Shown: piece by piece, positions 63,001-64,000 of the stretch | Position numbering within the stretch: position 1 is the stretch's first letter | How the letters are laid out: the number at the start of each line of letters is the position of its first letter | Source: Emydura subglobosa | Taxonomy: Eukaryota > Chordata > Testudines > Chelidae | Length of the DNA stretch: 64,000 nucleotides | Assembly (NCBI GenBank): GCA_007922225.1 | Contig: ML679991.1 | Span: 823,527-887,526, forward strand | Direction: 5' to 3' | Program-made: the position numbers and the translations under genes | Notes under the pieces: model-generated | The model's input: the letters and a program-made list of their open reading frames with translations, nothing else | What the model was told of the DNA's origin: nothing | Database searches by the model: none

Positions 63001-63440
63001 GCACTGGTTGAGCCCCAGTTTGAACAGAGCGTTCTACTTAGATTCCAGATATCTTCAGAGTTGGAGTCACCAAGTACTTCGGACAAACCATCCTGGGAGG
63101 ACCGTTCCACATCATCATGTGAGGTTCCACCTCCCCTTATTTCATACAGATTCCTTTCTGGTGGGGGGCATTACAGAGTGTTCGTTGTTGGCAGAGACCT
63201 GAGGGATTGGAGGTGGGGGGTTATGGGGTGGAAATGTGATTCTGATCCTCCTGGCTCTGCCTCATCCTCTACAGCATCACCTATGCCTGTATGATCCTGG
63301 TGACCATGGTGATGCGTCTCACCAGCACCACCGGAGAAGTGGTCCCCATGTCCTTCGCCCTGGTGCTGGGCTGGTGCAACGTCATGTACTTCGCACGAGG
63401 CTTTCAGATGCTGGGACCCTTCACCATCATGATACAGAAG
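15789..63440 (+). CDS. TRPV6: TRPV5/TRPV6-type calcium channel, exons 1-11, 3' part outside window
   Basis: Spliced gene for an epithelial Ca2+-selective TRP channel of the plasma membrane, which in vertebrates carries apical calcium entry in gut, kidney and similar epithelia. Coding exons are 15789-15916, 46501-46598, 46846-46968, 49613-49753, 58899-58997, 59774-59949, 60634-60780, 61813-62025, 62872-62958, 63042-63118 and 63275-63440. They give 485 continuous residues: N-terminal helix (1-43), ankyrin repeats (about 44-260), linker (about 260-325), S1 (about 328-349), S2 (about 386-403), S3 (about 426-444) and S4 (about 455-471). Family signatures include [63 protein letters not shown] and [14 protein letters not shown]. 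Mammalian TRPV5 and TRPV6 are about 725-765 residues, so the S5-pore-S6 and C-terminal exons lie beyond 64,000. The sequence mixes TRPV5-like and TRPV6-like residues; membership of the TRPV5/6 group is nearly certain, the paralogue name is not. Confidence 0.95.
15917..17284 (+). other. Start of intron 1, no feature recognised
   Basis: Begins with the strong donor gtaagt. A 158-codon frame from 15,814 runs through the donor in the wrong phase and is not coding. No repeat is named with confidence. Confidence 0.5.
17285..18060 (-). repeat. LTR-like dispersed repeat, copy 2
   Basis: Homologous to 2,455-3,415 in the same orientation: CAGCCACAGCACCAGATCAA, CCAATCCTTTAGTAACTAAA, GGTTTATTG (polyadenylation-like on the minus strand) and AATTTGAAATACAGATATAT. 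The divergence and the intervening exon argue against the pair being the two LTRs of one provirus. Confidence 0.6.
18360..18835 (-). repeat. MIR-like SINE fragments
   Basis: Two reverse cores: ACTTGCCCAGTGTCACCCAG (18,441) and TTTTACAAATGGGAAAACTA (18,637). Confidence 0.55.
19040..19450 (+). repeat. CR1/L3-like fragment
   Basis: Sense tract with GGAGAGATTGACAAGATTGA, then TTAGAGAGGAGATGTATACA and AACTTGTGGAACGTGTTGCC, following the 3' part of a CR1/L3 second frame. Confidence 0.6.
19498..19558. repeat. 61 bp element with perfect 12 bp terminal inverted repeats
   Basis: GCCCAGATCCTC at 19498-19509 is the exact reverse complement of GAGGATCTGGGC at 19547-19558. It looks like a miniature inverted-repeat element of the kind common in sauropsid DNA. 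Confidence 0.75.
20090..20275 (+). repeat. tRNA-type SINE, 5'-truncated or diverged
   Basis: CCTTAGTTTCCCCATCTGTA followed by CAATGGGGACAGTGATATGT and TTCATAAAGAGCTTTG is the conserved SINE body and tail. Confidence 0.75.
20280..21300. other. Intron 1 stretch without a recognised gene
   Basis: Several 60-98 codon frames on both strands; none has a domain I recognise. A short segment near 20,745-20,845 has weak inverted-repeat character (GGCTAGATTCTAACC / GAGGCTAGAATTTGGC). Confidence 0.4.
21306..21620 (-). repeat. CR1-like fragments
   Basis: AGAATCATAGACACTAGACA and CTGCCAGTGCTGGAGTATTC match the reverse complement of a CR1 3' region. The part from 21,420 looks like a separate CR1-related piece, possibly in the other orientation. 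Confidence 0.5.
21975..22175 (+). repeat. tRNA-type SINE body
   Basis: AAGACCTGGGTTCTTTTCTC resembles the B-box side, then TCTGTGCCTCTGTTTCCCCA and TTTGAGATCCTCAGCTGAAA. Confidence 0.75.
22490..22655 (-). repeat. MIR/SINE-like fragment
   Basis: AAGCACTTTACAAACACTAG, CACGACACCCCTATGAGGAG and CCTTTTACAGATGATGACGA form the reverse SINE core. Confidence 0.6.
22825..24990 (-). mobile_element. CR1 LINE, 5'-truncated, minus strand
   Basis: About 2.1 kb of CR1 second frame plus 3' end, read right to left. Three broken open pieces carry reverse transcriptase segments: the linker upstream of the catalytic core at 24,387-24,641, the core at 23,634-23,882 ([10 protein letters not shown] motif, then FANDT in place of FADDT) and the C-terminal part at 23,177-23,488 ([20 protein letters not shown]). 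The CR1 3' end lies near 22,825-22,930. Frameshifts and the changed catalytic Asp show it is dead. It lies antisense in intron 1. Confidence 0.9.
25040..25265 (+). repeat. SINE body, tRNA/MIR type
   Basis: GGTTTCCCCATCTGTAAAAT followed by GAGATAATACTTCTTAGCTA and ACGGGTGCTATATAAAG. Confidence 0.7.
25565..25800 (+). repeat. tRNA-type SINE, nearly full length
   Basis: Head TTCAGTGGTTATGGTGCTAG is tRNA-like; body ACCCTGGGCAAGTCTTATAG and CTCTGTGCCTCATTTCCTCA; tail GGTAATGGGAGCCATGTAAG. Confidence 0.8.
26655..27065 (+). pseudogene. Decayed Ty3/Gypsy integrase fragment
   Basis: An open stretch of 111 codons (26,730-27,065), with in-frame similarity starting about 75 bases earlier behind a stop, follows the layout of a Ty3/Gypsy integrase: a tryptophan-proline zinc-region remnant, [14 protein letters not shown], then [14 protein letters not shown]. 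In active integrases the HxD-FAGP motif carries the first catalytic Asp; here it is Gly. The second Asp-Asn-Gly motif is also absent. There are no reverse transcriptase or LTR sequences nearby that I can identify. It is clearly a nonfunctional remnant in sense orientation in intron 1. Confidence 0.7.
27070..28690. other. Intron 1 stretch with long but unsupported open frames
   Basis: A 200-codon frame lies on the minus strand at 27,794-28,396. Its composition is irregular, it has no domain, and its right-to-left end overlaps a reverse MIR-like core (27,810-27,900), so I do not call it a gene. Confidence 0.45.
28705..28910 (+). repeat. tRNA/MIR-type SINE
   Basis: CTCAGCTCTGCCACTGACTC, then TTTGTGCCTCAGTTTCCCCA and TTTGTGAGGATTAAGCAACT, a near-consensus SINE body. 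Confidence 0.8.
29065..29577 (-). other. 170-codon open frame of unknown nature
   Basis: A continuous minus-strand frame with several Cys and Leu-rich stretches but no motif, signal peptide or zinc-binding pattern I recognise. It ends 20-30 bases from the duplicated segment at 29,601-29,780, which suggests it is part of a repeat. Chance opening is also possible. Confidence 0.25.
29601..29780. repeat. Duplicated unclassified segment, copy A
   Basis: Matches 31,438-31,612 in direct orientation: GACTGACAATCAGCGTGAAG against AACTGACAATCAGTGTGAAG, AGTGAGGGCTCATTTGTGGC against AGTGAGGGCTCTTTTGTGGC, and TGTTCCACTGATG in both. Confidence 0.85.
30563..31090 (-). repeat. CR1 3' region, minus strand
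   Basis: GGACTGGAAGGGACCTTCTG at the left is the reverse CR1 tail, and CTCTTCTCTGCACTCGCTCC plus GACCAGAATTGCGCACACTG at the right are reverse complement of the C-terminal reverse transcriptase region. Confidence 0.85.
31438..31612. repeat. Duplicated unclassified segment, copy B
   Basis: Direct copy of 29,601-29,780 at about 85-90 percent identity by eye, with centres about 1.83 kb apart. The sequence between contains an unrelated CR1 fragment. Confidence 0.85.
31966..32209. mobile_element. Small hAT-like non-autonomous element with internal hairpin
   Basis: Left end GGCCTGGTCTACACTT and right end AGACGTACCC resemble the two termini of a sauropsid hAT-type element. In the middle, 8 bp (32126-32133) plus 7 bp arms pair with 32145-32159 around a GACCGGTC centre, leaving a 4-base bulge. 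Flanking octamers CTCTCTGG and CTCTGTCC agree at 6 of 8 positions. Confidence 0.5.
32640..33040. repeat. AT-rich inverted-repeat tract
   Basis: Dense in TTTCAA, TTTTGAAA and A runs, flanked by TAGAGCTAG on the left and ATAGAGCTCTA on the right. A similar tract lies at 39,080-39,440. Probably a non-autonomous DNA transposon family. Confidence 0.45.
33041..35262. other. Intron 1 stretch, mostly unassigned
   Basis: Contains GGGTCTGTCTACACAGCA at about 33,638, which resembles an hAT terminus, but its partner end is not evident. Open frames stay below 90 codons. Confidence 0.4.
35265..35924. mobile_element. GC-rich hAT-like non-autonomous transposon with perfect target-site duplication
   Basis: The body is 35273-35916 (644 bp). 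Its termini CGGGGCCGTCCCTAGGG and the reverse complement of the right end, CAGGGCTGTCCCTAGGG, agree at 15 of 17 positions. The octamer AATCCCTC directly flanks both ends (35265-35272 and 35917-35924), as expected for hAT-family insertion. The element is much richer in G and C than the intron around it. Open frames of 99-189 codons on both strands cover it and cross its ends; none resembles a transposase, so they are by-products of composition. Confidence 0.85.
36270..36480 (+). repeat. CR1-like fragment
   Basis: GAAGGGCAATGAAAATGATT, GGCTGGAGGGACTGACTTGT and ATAAAGATCTGATGTGTGTA follow the sense 3' part of CR1/L3. Confidence 0.7.
36700..39080. other. Intron 1 stretch without a recognised feature
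   Basis: Open frames up to 106 codons without domain or splice support. No repeat is named with confidence. Confidence 0.4.
39080..39440. repeat. AT-rich tract related to 32,640-33,040
   Basis: TTTTGAAAA, GTTAAAAT and TTTCAGT motifs in alternating orientation over 360 bp, ending in ATGTGAAAATGTTTGAGCAG. Confidence 0.4.
39441..42040. other. Intron 1 stretch without a recognised feature
   Basis: No frame above 110 codons and no family I can identify. Confidence 0.4.
42058..42090. repeat. (CG)n(CA)12 microsatellite
   Basis: Five CG units run directly into a pure CA tract. Confidence 0.95.
42480..42860 (+). repeat. CR1 3' fragments
   Basis: TTCAGGCTGGATACCAGGAA and AAATAGTGGAAGCCCCATCA, then AGACAAATTCAGACTGGAAA and TAACCATTGGAATAATTTAC, two overlapping pieces of the sense CR1 3' part. 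Confidence 0.7.
42861..45765. other. Intron 1 stretch, mostly unassigned
   Basis: Frames of up to 144 codons (44,839-45,273, +) lack domains. At 44,850-44,900 AGGCTGAATATCAGGAGG is a small sense CR1 scrap. Confidence 0.4.
45766..45873. repeat. Small element with inverted ends
   Basis: AGGGCCTGCTTCAG at the left and GAATTAGGCCC at the right are partial inverted copies; between them lies TAAATCCAGAGTAACTGCAC, a tract common in sauropsid introns. Confidence 0.5.
46501..46598 (+). CDS. TRPV6: TRPV5/6 exon 2 (ankyrin repeat 1)
   Basis: The acceptor is cttgttgcag and the donor is GAG|gtaggg. The exon completes Arg43, encodes residues 44-75 ([15 protein letters not shown]...), and leaves one base of Gly76. 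ESPLLLA followed by a helix and QRG is the family's first ankyrin repeat. Frame is kept with exons 1 and 3. Confidence 0.95.
46846..46968 (+). CDS. TRPV6: TRPV5/6 exon 3 (ankyrin repeat 2)
   Basis: The exon encodes residues 77-116 between ctccag and GCAG|gtaaaa. It carries the ankyrin core [17 protein letters not shown] and the family segment [16 protein letters not shown]. Intron 2 in front of it is only 247 bp. Confidence 0.95.
47170..48125 (+). mobile_element. CR1 LINE, 5'-truncated, sense in intron 3
   Basis: About 950 bp of CR1. The frame begins around the reverse transcriptase catalytic motif, here FADNT rather than FADDT, and continues through ILGCISRSI, the CVQF-type region and [10 protein letters not shown]. 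Stops and frameshifts are frequent. The tail TCTTCTATGATTCTAAGATT is the typical CR1 3' end. Confidence 0.9.
48126..48690. other. Intron 3 stretch without a recognised feature
   Basis: An 89-codon frame (48,250-48,519, +) has no domain or splice context. No repeat is identified. Confidence 0.4.
48697..49125 (+). repeat. tRNA-type SINE interrupted by a CR1 tail
   Basis: The SINE head GATCTAGTGGTTCAGGTAGA runs to 48,773 and its body resumes at 48,974 with AAGTCACTTCATTTCTCTGC and the tail CTTAGATTCTCAGCTGGAAA. Confidence 0.85.
48774..48973 (+). mobile_element. Truncated CR1 tail inserted in a SINE
   Basis: CCTGGCATTGGCCACTGTCA, GGGCTAGATGGACCATTGGT and ACCTGGTATGGCCGTCCTTA are the end of a recent CR1 subfamily. 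The hexamer AAGTCA flanks it at 48768-48773 and 48974-48979. Confidence 0.85.
49613..49753 (+). CDS. TRPV6: TRPV5/6 exon 4 (ankyrin repeat 3 and following loop)
   Basis: The exon encodes residues 118-163 between gtatttcag and TTTG|gtaggg. [13 protein letters not shown] is the ankyrin core; [18 protein letters not shown] is the long finger loop seen in TRPV5/6, where mammals have an Arg-Arg-Ser core. Frame continues from exon 3 by splitting Gly117. Confidence 0.95.
50140..50450 (-). repeat. 3' LTR-like copy of a Ty3/Gypsy element
   Basis: Alignable to 54,355-54,467 and 55,335-55,480: AAAACTGGAGCTTTATTAAA against AAAACTGGATCGTTAGTAAA, AGAGCACACCCATCTCTGC against AGAGCACACGCAGCTCTGG, and CTTATGAGTGCTAC-type similarity in both. 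AATAAAGC on the minus strand is a polyadenylation signal. The boundary with internal sequence near 50,450 is uncertain. Confidence 0.65.
50980..51445 (-). pseudogene. Integrase C-terminal tail of the Ty3/Gypsy element
   Basis: The minus-strand reading carries [23 protein letters not shown] and, after a stop, [12 protein letters not shown]. The LHxNLLLP block is typical of the end of vertebrate Gypsy integrases. Sequence beyond it to 50,450 is Pol tail or 3' untranslated. Confidence 0.65.
51450..52239. other. Unassigned segment inside the Ty3/Gypsy element
   Basis: This sits where reverse transcriptase, RNase H and the integrase core should be, but no motif of these is readable on either strand. 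It may be a deletion scar with inserted foreign DNA. Confidence 0.4.
52240..52470 (-). pseudogene. Aspartic protease remnant of the Ty3/Gypsy element
   Basis: Follows the zinc knuckle, as in Gypsy Pol. [15 protein letters not shown] matches the protease active-site region except that Asp-Thr/Ser-Gly has become Asp-Pro-Gly; further on, [16 protein letters not shown] reading shows the expected downstream strand after a frameshift. Homology stops near 52,240. Confidence 0.55.
52495..52803 (-). pseudogene. Gag zinc-knuckle remnant of the Ty3/Gypsy element
   Basis: An open piece of 102 codons that ends in a zinc-binding knuckle, [14 protein letters not shown]. In live elements this part of Gag binds genomic RNA. 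A further open piece at 52,938-53,174 belongs to the same Gag; stops separate them and continue in the region up to 54,000. Confidence 0.75.
54009..54303. mobile_element. Inverted-repeat element with perfect 24 bp internal arms, nested in the Gypsy element
   Basis: The segment 54060-54083 is the exact reverse complement of 54254-54277. Outer ends GGGTACTTCTGC and GTAAATCTACCC are imperfect inverted copies. The left arm is preceded by 25 consecutive A residues (54026-54050). It lies between the 5' LTR-like repeat and gag. Confidence 0.7.
54026..54050. repeat. (A)25 homopolymer
   Basis: Twenty-five uninterrupted A bases within the nested inverted-repeat element. Confidence 0.95.
54355..55627 (-). 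repeat. 5' LTR-like copy of the Ty3/Gypsy element, split by an hAT-like insertion
   Basis: On the minus strand it would start with TGTGTAAC and end with TGTAACACA, a TG...CA pair; the next bases include TGGCCAGCACCC, a possible primer-binding site since such sites begin with TGG. Removing the 54,468-55,334 insertion leaves an LTR of about 400 bp. Confidence 0.55.
54468..55334. mobile_element. hAT-like non-autonomous transposon inside the LTR
   Basis: Left end CAGGGTATGTCTGCAGTGCA and right end GCAGTGTAGACATACCCTT are inverted copies of a terminus seen widely in sauropsid hAT elements. The uninterrupted copy at 50,240-50,280 shows where the LTR was cut. Candidate duplication CCCTTCAG (left) and CCCTTAG (right) differ by one deleted base. 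Frames inside reach 103 codons but show no transposase. Confidence 0.75.
55628..56130. other. Intron 4 stretch without a recognised feature
   Basis: Contains a CT-rich tract (TCATCTCTCTCTCTCTCTCC near 56,026) and no coding signal. Confidence 0.45.
56130..56480 (+). repeat. CR1-like fragment
   Basis: AGGCTGAATACCAGGAAACG, GAGGTTGTGAAATATTTGCC and TGCTGTGGGCTAGGCATCCG fit a diverged sense CR1 3' part. Confidence 0.5.
57505..58100 (-). mobile_element. CR1 LINE fragment, minus strand
   Basis: The left end ATAGAATCACAGAAATGTAG with GCTGGAAGGGATCTTGAGAA is the reverse CR1 tail. The minus-strand frames at 57,755-58,056 carry [21 protein letters not shown] and ATKMIRGSE, the C-terminal reverse transcriptase region, in two frames. 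Confidence 0.9.
58101..58898. other. End of intron 4
   Basis: A 121-codon + frame at 58,336-58,701 is Pro/Ser rich without a domain. A pyrimidine-rich tract leads into the exon 5 acceptor. Confidence 0.45.
58899..58997 (+). CDS. TRPV6: TRPV5/6 exon 5 (ankyrin repeat 4)
   Basis: The acceptor is ctcctcag and the donor is ATGG|gtaaga. It encodes residues 165-196, with [18 protein letters not shown] and [11 protein letters not shown], nearly identical to the mammalian repeat. A 9.1 kb intron filled with transposon remnants separates it from exon 4. Confidence 0.95.
59774..59949 (+). CDS. TRPV6: TRPV5/6 exon 6 (ankyrin repeats 5-6)
   Basis: The exon encodes residues 198-255 between ccatcacag and GTG|gtgagt. 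[20 protein letters not shown] and [20 protein letters not shown] are strongly conserved in the family. From this exon on the junctions are phase 0 until exon 10. Confidence 0.96.
60634..60780 (+). CDS. TRPV6: TRPV5/6 exon 7 (end of ankyrin domain, linker)
   Basis: The acceptor is gccaaccag and the donor is GAGAG|gtaggt. Its 49 codons begin [11 protein letters not shown] and include [20 protein letters not shown], giving residues 256-304. TEIDSW resembles TRPV5, whereas [13 protein letters not shown] resembles TRPV6. Confidence 0.96.
60790..61378 (+). repeat. Probable LTR-type repeat in intron 7
   Basis: Begins TGTGACAAAGGGGAG only nine bases after the exon 7 donor and ends in CCCCACA, giving TG...CA ends. 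A TATA box, TATAAAAGG, lies at 61112-61120. No flanking duplication is obvious, so the right boundary is provisional. Confidence 0.4.
61034..61073. repeat. Perfect tandem duplication, 20 bp x 2
   Basis: AGTAATGGAAGAGTACCAAA occurs twice without a gap. Confidence 0.97.
61813..62025 (+). CDS. TRPV6: TRPV5/6 exon 8 (pre-S1 region, S1, S1-S2 loop)
   Basis: Its 71 codons encode residues 305-375. The pre-S1 segment [13 protein letters not shown] leads into a hydrophobic S1 (about 328-349) ending CCVYRPL. The extracellular loop carries the sequon Asn359-Lys-Ser361, at the place of the N-glycosylation site known in mammalian TRPV5/6. The donor CAG|gtgcac is a poor match to consensus; unspliced reading adds six residues and stops at 62044-62046. 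Confidence 0.95.
62872..62958 (+). CDS. TRPV6: TRPV5/6 exon 9 (S2)
   Basis: Its 29 codons (residues 376-404) lie between ctccttccag and CTTGAG|gtaagg. [20 protein letters not shown] forms S2. Exon and flanking intron sequence lie in a single 261-codon open frame (62,509-63,294), but only this part is homologous to the channel. Confidence 0.95.
63042..63118 (+). CDS. TRPV6: TRPV5/6 exon 10 (S2-S3 linker)
   Basis: The exon encodes residues 405-429 plus two bases of Ile430, with [20 protein letters not shown] as signature. The acceptor is ttctacttag and the donor is ATCAT|gtgagg. The preceding intron is only 83 bp. Confidence 0.95.
63275..63440 (+). CDS. TRPV6: TRPV5/6 exon 11 (S3, S4, start of S4-S5 linker)
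   Basis: The exon completes Ile430 and encodes residues 431-485. S3 ends [14 protein letters not shown]4 is [31 protein letters not shown] opens the S4-S5 linker. The donor is AAG|gtgagg. No S5 or pore exon is visible between here and 64,000. Confidence 0.96.
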
Positions 63441-64000
63441 GTGAGGACAACACAGCCACTGCCTGACTGAGAGAGGGGGAGAGACTGTCATAAAGATGTC
63501 AGCAAAGATGGTCCTGAGCAGCAACTATCCAGCCATGCCAGGCATCAGCATGTGCCCAAGGTCATATCTTGGGCCTTCCATCAGAATGGAAACACTTTCC
63601 CCAGAGTTTCGGGAGTGGGACGCGAGTTCCTGGAGCCAGGCAAGAGCTCCCTGGCTTTTATCTGGCAAGCTGTTTTAAGGGGAAAAGCACGTTACAGCAG
63701 ATGGCGTTTTTTTATGTGGCAGGGTGTTGGGGTGAAGCAGGTGGAGCAATGCTCTGAACTGACATGAGGAGGGGCATGTGAAGGAAACCTCACTTTCCCA
63801 GTCTGAGGGTGTACCTGGACCATCGGATGCTAGACAGACAAGACAGAGGAGAATAGGGGGAACCTTTATGTGGATGAGTGTTCAAAGTTAGGGAGTAGGA
63901 GCAGATTTGGGAATAAGGTGGAGAGAGAGGGATGTTTTTAATGAAGGAAAAGTGAGGCTCTTCTTTCATGTAGTGAGATAGGGCACAGGCAGGAGAGTCA
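63441..64000 (+). other. Start of intron 11
   Basis: Begins with gtgagg. No exon for S5, pore helix or selectivity filter is visible before the window ends; open frames up to 71 codons overlap and lack homology. Confidence 0.6.

Noticed and set aside
62509..63294. 261-codon + frame as a single-exon gene
   Set aside because: Only the exon 9 part is homologous; the rest is intron, and exon 10 is read in the wrong phase.

Overview
The window is vertebrate nuclear DNA. It carries one recognisable protein-coding gene on the + strand: the 5' two thirds of a TRPV5/TRPV6-type epithelial calcium channel. Eleven coding exons lie between 15,789 and 63,440. All introns are GT-AG, the reading frame is continuous across every junction, and 485 residues are encoded. 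The gene runs off the right edge before the exon for S5, pore and S6. The repeats are CR1 LINEs in both orientations, tRNA-type SINEs, many non-autonomous hAT-like elements and degraded Ty3/Gypsy or ERV-type LTR elements. That mix points to a sauropsid, most likely a turtle. The species call rests on repeat style only.

Layout. Positions 1-15,788 are upstream DNA with no recognisable exon; they hold LTR-like repeats (about 2.45-4.2 kb), MIR/tRNA SINE pieces, a GT microsatellite and a composite inverted-repeat element (14.27-15.08 kb). Exon 1 (15,789-15,916) is followed by a 30.6 kb intron 1. This intron contains another LTR-like repeat, a 2 kb minus-strand CR1, a decayed Gypsy integrase, a duplicated unclassified segment, and several small transposons, including a 644 bp hAT-like element with a perfect 8 bp target-site duplication. 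Exons 2-4 (46.5-49.75 kb) encode the first ankyrin repeats; a sense CR1 and a SINE broken by a later CR1 lie in intron 3. Intron 4 (9.1 kb) is largely a minus-strand Ty3/Gypsy element that has itself received two inverted-repeat elements. Exons 5-11 (58.9-63.44 kb) are compact and encode the remaining ankyrin repeats, the linker, S1-S4 and the start of the S4-S5 linker.

Most long open frames outside the exons are chance readings of GC-rich or repetitive DNA. I see no operon-like structure, CRISPR array, RNA gene or new defence or metabolic system. The most informative material is the channel gene model and the layered history of transposon insertions in its introns.
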